DNA of 64,000 nt from Parapristionchus giblindavisi (Eukaryota; Nematoda; Chromadorea; Rhabditida; Diplogasteridae): positions 791,001 to 855,000 of the forward strand of contig CALSFV010000212.1 of the NCBI GenBank assembly GCA_943737045.1, written 5' to 3'. The position numbers and the translations under genes are program-made. The notes under the pieces are model-generated. The model was not told the origin of the DNA and made no database searches. It was given only the letters and a program-made list of their open reading frames with translations. Below are positions 41,101 to 55,300 of this stretch, in pieces; the first letter of the stretch is position 1, and each line of letters starts with the position of its first letter.

Positions 41101-44100
41101 AGTCACAGAACTTCTTTTAGGCTCGCCAATGCCATACGATCCGTAGGATCACTATTTTTCAAATTTGTACACTTTTGTTACTAAACAAACAATATCTTTT
41201 GTTTAGTATCTTTTGTTTAGTATATATATTAAAAAAACCAAACAATATCTACAGTAATCTACAGTAATCGTGATCTACCGTAATCCCCTCACCTTTCTCT
41301 TCTGTCTGCACATTTTGATCGTTTCCTCCACTTTGGCTCCCTCAGTTGGACTCAATATCTTCTCCTGGAGCAGATGAGCACGACCCTCATCCAGCGATGT
41401 CAGTTCCTATCATATTATTGATTGGTAAAAAAAATCAATAAATCATTTCATGAGCTTCGCACATTGCTGATATAGGACTCGTGTAAAAGGCAGCATGAGT
41501 TTTTTTATTAAGGCAAAATCATAATGATACAGTAACCGAAATTCAGCAAATCGATACGTCAGCATCACAATAATCAATATTCTGTCAAAAATCAATAATC
41601 CTTACTTCTGCCATCTTTTCCAAGTGTCCACCAAGCTGTTTCGCCTCTCCTAGTGCGTCCTTACACGCTTCTATCTGCAAAGATTTATCATTGATCTACC
41701 GTAATCAATCAATAATCAATAAATCGATACCTCCAATCCGACCATTTCATCCAATCGATTCTCCCACTCACACAGCTTCTGCCACGTCTTTTGTACCTGA
41801 GAACAATGTCATTGATTGTAATATATTGATCGTAAAACCGTATAACCAGTGGTCATAGGAAAACGATGGAATTTCGAAATAAGTAAAACAAATTAAGACC
41901 AATTTTCTGCGCTTTCTATTTCGTACAATAAATCAAAAAGTTTTTTTCTATAGAAAACAATACATACAGTAGCGCCCAAAAGTCTGAATACACTTTTTAT
42001 TTCTGTTGTAATTTTTGGGTCAGTTGAGATATCAAGCTGAAACTTGTACATGATGTACCCACAGTATGTACGTATTCGATCCTCTTATAAGGTCTCACGG
42101 GCCTTTCTGGTTATTGCATAGTGATGACGCAACTGAACAACACTTTTTCGAAAATTCATTATTCTTTCAGGTAATTTTTCGTACTCATCTAGCTTTGTGA
42201 GCATTGAGAGAACTACAAGGCCTATCCAGAAAAAAAGTTTCAGGTTGCTGTGAATTCGGGTATTGGCTGCAGACTTGCTGCAATATCGCGGTCGCAAAAT
42301 CATATCTCGGCTTCTAGAAGAGCTTTAAAGGAGTTCAAAGCAGCGAACTAATTCTCTTGGTGATTCCTGATAATCCTGTAAGTTTGGTAGCGCTAGCTCA
42401 TCATTCATCCTCATAGATCGAAAAAGTCACTTTTTTACAAGACCCGACTTTGAAGGTTCACAATTCTGAGGCCGGACCTTGTAAAAATCTGGTTTTTGGA
42501 TAGGAATGTAGAAAATATATTAATTAATCGATTCCCCGCTTTTTAGAGCGATTGCTAATCTTTCTTGCCTGCGGCAGTCGATTATCTGAAGGATACTCGT
42601 TTTGGCCGCGCCCCCTTCTCATCTCGCAACACGTAAGCATCTCTAGGTCTTTCATGCTGTTCAATGACGTGTTTAGCCGCTTTTAGAGATTTGATTTGTC
42701 AGAAACGATAGATACTGTATGAATCGAGTTTTTAATCATTGATCTTGCAATGTTCTATCTCTGATCTTTGATCTTTGGTCATTTTTCGTCAAATTTTGCT
42801 CAAAATTACTGTGAAAAGTTGATTCAATCGATCACAGAAGATCAAAAACGATTTCTTTTATAGTCTACGATGTTCAGGATTAGCCACAATACGTTTTAGA
42901 TTGATTTCATTTATCAAAGCTCGTTGATCAGTGTGGAAGACCCAGAGATGTTTACGTGTCGCGAGATGAGAAGGGATAATAGATTTGCAACATTTCTATC
43001 CAGAAACCAGATTTTTACAAGGTCCGCCCTCAGAATTGTGAACCTTCAAAGTTGTCTTGTAAAAAAAAAAGAACCTTCAAGGTCTTGTAAAAAAGTGACT
43101 TTTCAATCCATGAGAATGGATGATGAGCTATCGCTACCAAACTTACAGGATTATCAGGGATCACCAAGAGAATCAGTTTGCTGTTTTGAACTCCTTTAAA
43201 GCTCTTCTAGAAGCCGAGATATGATTTTGCGACCGCGATATTGCAGCAAGTCTGCAGCCAATACCCGAATTCGCAGCAACCTGAAACTTTTTTTCTGGAT
43301 AAGCCTTGTAGTTCTCTCAATGCTCACGAAGCTTGATGAGTACGAAAAAATCCCTGAAAGAATAATGAATTTTCGAAAAAGTGTTGTTCAGTTGCGTCAT
43401 CACTATGCAATAACCAGAAAGGCCCGTGAGACCTTATAAGAGGATCGAATACGTACATACTGTGGGTACATCATGTACAAGTTTCAGCTTGATATCTCAA
43501 CTGACCCAAAAATTACAACAGAAATAAAAAGTGTATTCAGACTTTTGGGCGCTACTGTAAATAAATAAACAAATAATAAGGTTAACCGTAACCTTAGTAG
43601 TATAGCTGGCTGGATGACGGAATGATGCCAGTTGCTCCTTCAATTCGGCCATTGTTCGCTGTAAGAAAGTAATAATTAACAAAAAAAATATCAAAGATCT
43701 TTCATCTCCTTCTAATGACCTCTAATGGCGACCCAGCTCATACATCATCCTAATTAGATGATAAAGTTAGTATAATGTAATATTTCATCCCCTTTCAATC
43801 AATTCAACCCGCATGCTGCCCGTCTCAACTATGGAACTTAATGACATACAATATATTTAAGTGTTCAATCTTCCGCTATACAATGAAAATGACATTGTAA
43901 TACCCACCGCATCTACCAATACTACGTTAACCTCCTACCGTACTACAACCTACCGTAACACCTTCATATCGTACCTGTACATGTTCCAATTGTGCTACAG
44001 TCCTCTCGTTGGGTGCCGATTCGGCCAGTCTACTCATCTCCTTCACCATTGCATCTCGCTCGTCGAATTCACGAGCCATTTGCTGAAGAGATCAAAGATC

Positions 44101-47100
44101 AAAGATCAAACAAAGGAAGCGGAGATCAGGTTAGACACCAACCAAAACACAATATACTTTCACACACAGAACACATTTTGATCATGCTAACAAAGTATCG
44201 GTTCTTAGAATACTAAGAAGGAAACATAAAGGATAGAAGAAGATGGATAGAGATAGAGATTCAAAGTTTGAATTAAATTCACACCCCGAGCTAATTCAAA
44301 ACTCTCCGCTCTGGCAACACTCTCTCGTAGGCAAAGAAAGTGAGACAGGATTGCCGGAGTGTTTCAAATTAACTGTGGCTTTAAAGACAAGGAGACATGC
44401 AGTGCAAAGCGAACTATTCCATGAATTCGAAATTATTCAATGCAGTTTTTTTTTAAATTAAGCATTGTTTAAGTCGCGAGAAAACGAAAAAAGAAGAACG
44501 CACCTTTTTATTTAAATTTTTGGTTTCAAGCAACTTTCAAGCAACACAATATCAATCATGCAGAATATCCGGAATAGTGACCAAGCAACACCGAACAGTA
44601 TTGTGAAAAAAGTTAAACCGTGATATATATTGATTGATTGGTACAACAACATTGCAATGGGGCAATTTCTGTGTTAACCTTTCCAATCGCATAACCGCCA
44701 ATACTTGCAGTAGTACGGTATCAGTGCACATCCAGCAAGTTATCGATTGGTACCATATTATTGATTAGTTTCGTACAATGTCGAGTTAGTGGGAACATAA
44801 AATTCAAAGTTAGTTAGTGGCAACATAAAGATCAAGTTATCAATCAATAACTCGTCATGCTACAGTATGCACCAACCTCGACGAGATCTTGGGGAGTCGC
44901 AACGTTCTGAAAGAGAATAAAAGGGTAAAGAAGCGAGTGAGGAAAGATAAAAGCATAGTATCGATTGGTTGATCTACCAATCGATAATCGAGTGTGTAAT
45001 AGCTGTGATGATAAAAGCCACTACTGCGAGGTTCACAGGAGCAGTGATAGCCGAAAGACCAAAGACCAAAGATCAAAAACCGCCCAGAAGCCATCATGGG
45101 ACAGAACGGACAAGTGTGTGCATGAATCATCGAATTCCCTGCCCCGAGGGCACTTCAAATAGAGATGATGAGAGATTTAGGGAGAGATAGAGAGTGAGAG
45201 AGGGAAGTGTACAAGAGAGACAACAGACAGTCAGAGACAAGTAGATCAAAGTGAATGAAAATACCACTGAATTCATCTATAAAAATGAAGATAACATCTG
45301 CAGCGAGAGAAACATCGTCAAGTGGGGATATTGACATAGAATTCTCATGATAATAATGTACAGACAGAGAAGAGAAGAGAGTCGAGAGGTAAGAGCCAAA
45401 TATCACAGAGATAAACACTCAACGTGAAACACACAATCAACTGGTGATCATGTGCAAGAATGGGGATACAGTACTGTAGATAGACCAACTTTGGAGGGGG
45501 ATAAGGTGTCAAACCGACAAGATTCTAAAATTTAGAGAGATAAAAAGTGTTATTCAACCATCTCTTCCCTCCATCTGAGAGCTGGCTTGTGACATTCATA
45601 CCACAAGAGACAGAGATGGAGAAAAATGTGGGAGGAGGATCACAAAAAGAGAAGAGACAAGTCGAGAGAGAGTTGAGAATCGAAGAGAGTACAGACGATT
45701 AGAGAGATGTAGACAACGGCGATCTGAGAGGATAAGGAGGGACGAGAGAGTGTGGGAAAGTGAGAGAGCAGCGATAGAGCAGGGGAGAATGAGAGAGTGG
45801 AACTAAGCAGTGGAGATGGAAGGGATAACATACCGAAGACACTAACATGACGGATTTCTTTCGAGTTCTTCAAGATAGAGAAGGGATGGGAGAGAGGGAT
45901 AGGGAGAGAATGGTTGAGATAGAGTTAGAGAGACCCTCCCTATAGAAGACTACTCCAGTAGCTACATTGAATACAAGAAGTTATGAAATCTAGAGACGTA
46001 AAGAGACCTTTGAAATAAATCGATAAATCAATAGACCAAAGATCACCATGATTACCCATATAACCGAAGATTGAGAGACCAAAGATCAAAGATCACCGCC
46101 ATCTTACCTTATATTCGACAGGTACATCAAGTGCAGATATATCAGAATGTCTTCTCAATGAGAGCATCTCTCCAATATGACCAGCCCATGTGCTGATCTC
46201 TGCGGCTGAACGCTCGAATCTTAAAGAAATTCAATCGATTATCGATTACACAACATCGCCATAGGTCGAATAGCTAGGTTATCGGATTTCAAGATCAGGT
46301 CAGGTTTTTCGATTTTTGGTAAATTTGGCTCAAAATCCGAAATTTTGACTCCGGTCAGGCTTGGTACTTTGTAACATACTTTTCGACAAATGAATATCGT
46401 ATCAAATATTCGGAAAATAACAGAAACTATCACCACTTGTCGAAACAAGAAATCACCAGGACTGTAACAGCCTTTAAGTCGTGCTCAACAAGCAGAAATG
46501 AACTACGGAAAAGATTTTTAAGATGAAAGATCAAGGTGGATAACAAACTTCTCAGCATCAGCGGCTCGTTCTGCTAGTTCGACTATTCTCACTTCAGCTT
46601 TGGCCGTTGCTCGATCGATACTCTCAGTCAGTTTGGTCATACTCTCACGGACTATCGATTCATCCATGTCTGAAGATTTATTGATTGATTGGCAGTGATT
46701 GATGTTGATTAACTTTGCGTTATATTTTTGTGAATTAAAATTCTTAACACCATTACTTAAACAACCCGTAAGAATGTAAAACAATTTGGAAACATGAAAA
46801 CGACTGATTGAACTAGCCAAGCCAAACTCCACCTTCAATTATATACAAGAAGGACGTTTAGTAAATGGTTTGTTAAAAAATAGCACGTGAAATGACGAAG
46901 CCAAGAAAAAGTGACTGTGAAGGATTATTAATATATAAAATACCGTATTAAAAAAAAATTTTTTTTAACCTTGGACAAGATCAGAGAGCGAGTCCGTCTT
47001 CTTCACACGATCCATAAGGTTCTCCAGATTCTGAAGAGAAATATGAGATTGTTCAGATATTGTCTAATACTATACCACGGGCAGAGCTTTATTTATGTTT

Positions 47101-50100
47101 TAAAAAACATTGGGAGTGAAGTCAAAATGATTCCTGATCACGCCCACTTTCAACCAGTCAAACTCTTGTTTCACTACCATATCTTATCAATAATGAACAC
47201 CATAGACAATGTTCATCCTCTGCGTTACGATCTAATAGCCGTCGTCCCACATCGTCCCCCCCCCACTCACATCAAGATATTCGGAGTATTCCTCAGCATC
47301 AGTTGCCTTCTCACTCTCCGTCACTTCCTTCTCCAATTCCTCCACTGTTCGTTGTCGTTCGCCTATCTTTCCTTAATTATTATACGTATTATATTATCAT
47401 TATTTCATTTTGCATTCTGATGACGTCACAATAATGGTATAAAATGTAATATTAATGTGATCATTACATTAACAGATCGTGTTTCTACTATAGCTGCAGA
47501 TAATTTATTCCAGTATTCTACATTCAACTACTACCTTAATATCTCATAGTAAACATAAAACTGTGCAACATGAACCATGCGGGTGAACCCCAAACCAACA
47601 AGAGAAAATTGATAAAGAAATAATCACGTAAAACTATTACTATTTATTATTGATATTATTACTATGAATCAATTAATTGTTTATCTTACTTTGTGCGGCT
47701 CGTTTCATTTCCCTCTCTGCGCAACTGACATCGTCGTCCACTCGTTGAGAGAGATTCTGGAACCATTGAGAAGATAAATATCATATATTATAATTATTAT
47801 TTTTAGATTTTGATATGAATTAATTAAAATCGGCGAATCGGCTCATCCGCCAAACCACTCAACCTAATAGACTATATGAAACATGAACCCACCTTCCAAT
47901 CCTCTTGCAATTGTCGCACACGTGCCTTCGTTCGATCGACAACCTGACAAAGAGAAGATTATTGATTTTAAGGCCTGATTATCGATTGCTATTTTGTTCC
48001 GATATATTATATAAAACCACAAAGTAAATCAATAAATCGATATAATCGATCGATTGGGAGGCGCTCACTTCTTGTGGTACTCCATCGTCCACTGCGAGCA
48101 TCTTCTCAGCAGCACGCTCCGCTTCCTGTAATTAATAACAATAATAACAATAATGATTATGATTTCTAAAATAAATCATACTGTTAGAACAATGCAATAA
48201 TGGCGTTTAAGCGAGCAAAAGGACCCGAGGTATCTAATATCTATTCATAAAGCGAAACATCGATTCAACAGGCGAACAGACCAATAAGAACATGAAGTTC
48301 GTTTACAGCTAATTGTAAGTTGCAGATTTACAAAATGCAGCCAGGTTTTCAAAAAAGGTCATACCTTTCTCAATTTGTCACTTTGATCCATTTCCTTCCT
48401 CAATTCCTTCAATCTCTTCCATCCTCCACTGGGTGATGAGGGAGGTTCATCACTACTTCCACTACTACCATCAAGACGACCACGGAGACTGAAACCATTG
48501 TGGAATGATAGGGGGATGATATGATAACCAATCAAAATCGGTTAAAGCGATGGAAGTCTCTCACTCCCATATTACTCTTTCGCTTCATTATTCATGTTTT
48601 AACAGATTGATAAACAAATTTTAAAAAATATCCAGAAGGTCGACTGAGAGGGGTACGTTGGCTATTCAAACAAGGACTACGACAGGAAAAAACAACTATT
48701 GTCATAGGCACTAGCAGCATGTACATCGTTAAACCACCGTATTATTTGAAATATTTCGAAAAAATCAATAATAGCCAAGTATCTACAGTATGATAAAAGA
48801 CTACCGTACTCATTCAATTTGTTCTCAGCAGCATCCAATCCAGTAAGTGCAGCCTGTGTCACTCTCTTTCTCTCCTCCATCTCCGCTCGTCGAGTCTCCG
48901 CCTTCTCAACCACTTCTGATGCCATATCCGCCTCAAATCAGTCAACAAATCAACCTCTCAAACTAAAACCCTCGTCTTGCCAAGAACACCACTCATTATT
49001 ACTTACAGTACTTTTCGACCCAACCACCGTAACCACAATTGTCATGGTGATACAGTATATTTCAACACAACTACCGTAACCGTCAATATGATACCGTACC
49101 TTTCTAGCCATTTCCACTAATCGTTCACTCCTTGTGACCTCCTCTTCTAATATTCCAACGTCGCCTACCGAACTCCATTCGCCTTCCACCTCAAACATGC
49201 ATATTCAATGAAAGAGAAAGATGAATGAATAGTTTTTTTCAAACAAAAACTTCTTTTAGAAACAATGCATTCCGACCGAAAGCAAAGGCCATCATGATTC
49301 ATAACAAAATGAATTTCTATCATAATAATATTTTTATTAATTATTATTATTATTAGCACTCTTGAAACTGGGAGGGAAACAAAACGGTATACTTGTATAA
49401 CGTCGCGTTGGATTACAATAAAATCAAAATGAACAATCATATCATCCAGTCACTTTCATGTCTCACCATCAATTCATAAAGCTTTGATTTTAACACGATT
49501 TGATTTACACTGGAAGTCGCAGCAGAAAAATAAAAGACTAAACGACCAACCTCCTCCAGTAATTTCAGTTCTGGCGGAAGTTCTGCCATCGATTCCATTT
49601 TCTTCGCCAATATCTCCAATCCCTTACCGAGGATTGCTTTACGTGCGGCGTCTCTGGAAAAGAGCGATTATTGATTAAACGATTAATCGAATATCATTGA
49701 TTAATTCCACAAATTCTGAACTATTATGTATCCATGAATGATAGGAAACATGACGCCACCAACGTATTAGGTATGCGATTCTTTACACTTTTACTCCAGA
49801 CGCATGGATACAATATTTGCTCAATAACGAAAATGTCTAAACTGTGTCAGCTATGTCCAAACAGAGCAACACAAACAGACTAGAATGAAATAGTAATATT
49901 AATAATATACTTTATTTTTTTGAAAAAGATATTTTAGATAAATTGATATACAGTGGAGTATAACTACGATGGTAGCAAAGTTGATCGGCAGAATTATAAT
50001 AAAAGTACAGTGCAGCTTTTTGGCAAGAAGAAGCGCATCCACACCCATTCACCAGATGGAATTGATAGTGTGTGTGATAGAGCATGAAGTCTCTTTCTTA

Positions 50101-52260
50101 TCCATAAAAGTGTCAGTCGTATCAGTCAAAGGCGTTTGCCATCGCGGTAGAGGTGCAGAGAGTGAGAGAGGGAGAGAGAATATACAGGGTGCGGCAGAAT
50201 TATGGAAACACGATCTTTGATCTCCCCTGACCACATGCATTGAGCAAATCGGATCAACATATAATATTTTATCAACAACTATCATATCAACAACAATTTG
50301 TGTTAACTTCTCAATTCTGCCTCCTTTCGCGTCAATAACTATCTTCAAACGGTATTGGGGAAAACGACGGTGGCGGAATGGTATTTTAGCTCGATTCTTT
50401 CCTATTCCCATAGGTCGAATAGCTAGGTTATAGGTTTACAAAATGCGGTCAGGTTTTTAGACTTTTGGCAAATTTGGCTCAAAATGCGGTCAGGTTTTTC
50501 GATTTTTGTGAAATTTTGGCTTAAAATGCGGTCAGGTTTTACGATTTTTTTGGAAATTTGGCTCAAAATGCGGTCAGGCTTGGTGCTTTGTAACATACTT
50601 TTCGACCTATGCCTATTCCCGGAGAACGGCCTTCTTGAGCGACTCCATATTCGAGTTGGGACGAACACAGGTATTGCTCTCAAGAACTGATCACACAAAA
50701 TAGTCGAGGGGGTTGAGATCGGGAGAGTAGGAGGCCATTACGAGGAGCGGGTGAAGGAGTGAACGCGGGGTCTTGAGCTTGACATTCACAGTGTTTGCCT
50801 TGTGAGTGGGTGCCGAACTTTTCTTTGAGCTCCAATGCATTTTCCCAAAGTGGCGCTTGGCCCCGGGACCCAGACACTCCATTGGATCTATACAGGTTGT
50901 TATCCTAGTTCAACTTGGCTCCAAGATCAACGAAAACCCGGAGATTCCTGCCCATGGCACAGATTTCAGCCCAAACCATGACTTTCCGAGGAAGAGAGCC
51001 TCAATTCAACTCTCATCCGCTTCTTTGGAGTCATCTACCAATATCCTATCGTATTGGGTGTTATACGCTTGTTCCACTATGAACAACGTCTCATCAAAGA
51101 ACGTCACCTTGCGTTCCGTCGACGCAGTGCGAACCAGACGGACAGGCATCTATTCTAGGGCGTGCCCTTTCACTGAATGAAAAACAATCACCACCCAACT
51201 CAGATACGAGATGCTCTTAATAGTGAATTTCAATGAAATTATTTCGAGAGCGCCGTGAAAACGCACAAAACGATGAAAAACCACTACTAAATGCAGGAGG
51301 TCGTGTTTCCATAATTCTGACGCACCCTGTAGATATAGAGACGTAGAGAGTGTGTAGAAAGAGAAAGAGAGATGCATAAATAATCGTAACGAATAAGTAC
51401 TAAACATTCTTCGAGGAATGATCAAAGAAACATGAAAATCAAAAAAAATCAATAAACAATGTTTACCTCTCAATCAATGCCAGATTCTTCCTTTGCACAA
51501 TCAACTGAGCTCGTAGCTTATCAAGTCGAGTCATTCTCTCATCGTGGGAGGACACCTGAATGAGGGAGAAAGATTGGATACTGTAGGATGAACGTACTGT
51601 AGATACTGTGCTACTGTATCACATCTTTATTACCGTACTACGATACAGTATTTATACTTATAACACCAATCACATTCGATTGTAAACACACTATAACGAA
51701 TTATGGAATACAAGGTGAAATCTAGTTTCAGAAATCCCATAACTTTGGTGTGCGCTAACCTTTGTGGTGCTGCTAAATCACTGTTGACAAGAAGTAATTC
51801 AAACCTTAGCCAGCTCGGATAACAATCGCTGCGTCGCTTCCATCCACTCTTCCAGACCGTGAGCGATCTACAAATAATTGTAAATAATAAAATATTTTCG
51901 AAAATGTCGATATACCAAGTTCTATTACCCATATAATTCTCACTATATAACTCTACAACTGATGCTCCTATCTGCAACCTTTGCCATAGGTCGAAAAGAA
52001 CGCTACAAACTACGAAGCCTGACCTCATTTTGAGCCAAAAATTCCCGAAACATCGAAAAACCTGACCGCATTTTGAAAACGTGTAACGTCGCTATTCGAC
52101 ATATGACCTTTGCATTCTGCCCATATCTACCGTAATCAACCCCTACCGTACCTCTGCTTCTTCGCCTACTTCAGCCTGTCCCGATAGAACATTGAGTGCC
52201 TCACTGATCTTCGTCACGACTTTCGCCCAGCCCTGACAGTAATAATAATAATAATTAAAA

Positions 52261-52305
<45 letters not shown>

Positions 52306-55300
52306 GACAGTATTACAATAATATTGTTATACTTATAATACAATGTTATTATCTCAATTCAAATTAAACGAAGCAATGGCTGCCTCTCATCAACAAAATA
52401 AATAATACGTTTATGAAAGAACAAAACGGTACGAACTTTCAGAAAGACTGTATTCTATTCCGTGGCATTTCTCAAATGACAGATCAAAGATCAAAGATCA
52501 AACCTTATTAAACTGTTGGAATGCATCATTGGCGGTCTTCAGATCTCGTGAGCTCATTCGTGGAGCCATGTGAAGATGTTCGAGCTCGAGTTGCAGTCTG
52601 AAAGATCAAAGTTCAGAATACTTCAAGGAAATGCGAATACCAATCCCCTCATGCTCCCGCCAATTCATAGGGGGCCCAAAGGTGTCAGAATTTTTTTCTG
52701 AAACCGACAATTACATCCACAGCCGTATACCATCAATCAATAATCCCTTTACAATCTACCGTATACAATCAATCAATAACCCCCTCTACGATCTACCGTA
52801 TACCTCGCAACGCCAGCCTCCTTCTCCTTGATCTCGACGAGCTTCTCCTGACACACGGAGATCATACGACGAACCTAATGAGGAGGATATTACTGGCTAT
52901 TTGGATATACGATCGCCAGATGATTCACGGGTATCGACAATCGGAAACGACACTTCTAATAATATAATCGCGCGGCATGAAATCAACATGGTAGGAAAAC
53001 GATAAATTGGTCTGTTCACCAGTTGATTTCACGTATGTCTCGATCATACAAATACAGCCATATTGTATGGAGAAACGGTAATAGATCCGTTGAAATAAGG
53101 TATTGTTTAAAAAGGCAGAAGCTATTGACACCTGTCTCTCCACTACACAATGGATGACGAAGAGATGACTAACGTGTAAGGTTAAGCTCTCTTATAATGG
53201 GAATAAATATTAATATTACTGAACCAATAATTAAGTACGTGTGTCTACCTGATCAGGCTTCTTGGATACGTGAAAGGTCGTCGTCCATTCTCTCAATGGT
53301 GCCAATTCCTGTTCCATCTCTGCGACGTGCGCAACGAATCGATCGATAACCTGATCAAAGATATGTTTGATTGATCTACCGTGAAAAAATACCGATGAAA
53401 AATGGTATTGCTTCATCTAGTTATATCATGCCAGTGTCAATGAAAAAAAGCACAATATAATGAATCGAAATCAATTCTTTCTTCTCAAATCAATAGCGAA
53501 ATACAGTAAAACCCAGAACAATAAACATTCAATACAGGCTACAGTCCTCATCTCTTCTCTACAGTATCCCTCATATCTTCTCTACAGTATCCCTCATCTC
53601 TTCTACAGTACCTTAGCAGCTCCATCTGCTCCTTGACTCTCACTTCTTCTCCGTTCTCTCTCCACTCCATACACCGTCGCTCGATCCACTTTGCCCGTAT
53701 GAACCAACTGAAAAGAAAAGGGAATAAATAAGATCAAAGACAGCTCAATGTCATCTGATAAAAAAAGGCAGGAGATATAGACGCCTGTTTCTCTACTGCA
53801 CAATGATAGGTAATATAGTAAGGATACGAAGTGACCCATGACTAATTTTAAGCTCTCAAAATAAAATCTTACAAAGCACTACCTATTTTACAGGAAAGGC
53901 AGTGACTATATAGGTACAACCACTCCGTGAATTCACCTGGTAATGTTTAAAAAAAAGCAGAGAGCCTCCAGGCTTTCAGCTTTTCAGGTGTACCTATTTA
54001 GTCACTGATAGTCAGGAAAGGAGGACAGACGCCAAACTAGCTCAATCTAATCAATCAATAAATCAATAATTCATACCATAGTCGAGTGTTCTTCCACTCT
54101 AGTGACCAGATTCTCCCATCGTTGAGTGATCGCATCCAATCGACGACGAACCTCCAATCAATTGATAAAATCAATAAATCGAAAATATAAATCAATCGAT
54201 ATTCATTAACCATTTCAGCTACGCTTGTATCACACAAGAACATCCGATTATTGAAATTTATTTTTTCATGATACAAGGTTCTTGAAATATAGCAGCATGC
54301 ATTCAAAAGCATTGACAGGAATGATGAAAAATATCATCGATTGATAGATGAAAGATATTATAGATTATAGACTCACTTTATTCGCTCCCTCTCCATTGGC
54401 AATCTCGAGACGAGCAACCTGAAAGAGGGATACTGTAATTCCACCCTCCACATATCGATTAATTGTACACAATCAATAATACAGACGGATGCCGTGCACG
54501 ACGCACATCACCAGATTACCATAATTCTTATTGTTACAATAATCAAGATAAACTAACAACAACAGTAACCTTGTCGACTATAGTAACCCCAATAACTACA
54601 GTAAGCACCTTTTCATTGGCCAATCGTGACACATTCACCAGTTGATTGTGTTCGGATTCCAGTTTTTCACGTGCTGACCGAAGAGCTGTCACCTGAAAAC
54701 AAGCCAATAAATATATAAGATTGAATGGATCTGTGCGCACATTTTTCTATCATCAATCTTTCCCAATCACGGTCTACCCTGGTTTGTTTTACTCACGACG
54801 TATGCCATCTCACCACCCCCATTAATACACGCCACGGTATTTGGTCTTTTGAAGGTGTGCCCCGTGGAGTATCTTGAGACTGAGTACGTAAAACCCCGGA
54901 GCACCACATGAATGATAACCAATGCACAAATACAAGTAGAGTATACCTGTTCGTGTATCTCTTCATCCGTTTCCAGATGATGAACCGATCGAAGACCGAG
55001 GAGTTCCTAAAATAATAGATGATATATGTACGAATAAGGTTCTCCATATCAAAATGTGATAGTCAGAGAGAAGTATCATTGATATTTCTCATTTCATTTC
55101 ATTTCATTTCACTTCATTTCCTTTAAAAGAAATGAGAGAAAGAGAATGGATGACTAGTATAGGTTGATGGAGGTACGTCGCGTTATCCGCTAATCGGTTG
55201 AAGGCAGCATGGAATTATGCCACCTATCCTACCACCTATGTATATTTTTTTTCCCTTTCTACTAACTAGTCACTCAACTCTCGATATTGATTCTCTGTAA

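Larger units (their letters stand above)
50185..51329 (-). mobile_element. Degraded Tc1/mariner transposon
   Basis: Ends are CAGGGTGCGGCAGAATTATG and its imperfect inverse (CATAATTCTGACGCACCCTG), each bordered by TA. The interior encodes a broken transposase on the minus strand and has been interrupted by a 203-bp CATAGGTCG element at 50409-50611. It lies in the dys-1 intron between exons 51467-51555 and 49551-49653, in the same orientation as dys-1. Confidence 0.93.

Noticed and set aside
42085..43439. Mirror-image 72-codon frames in the arms of the TA-flanked element, as possible mobile-element proteins.
   Set aside because: No conserved domain; the second frame follows automatically from the inverted repeat. 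Kept only as an observation.
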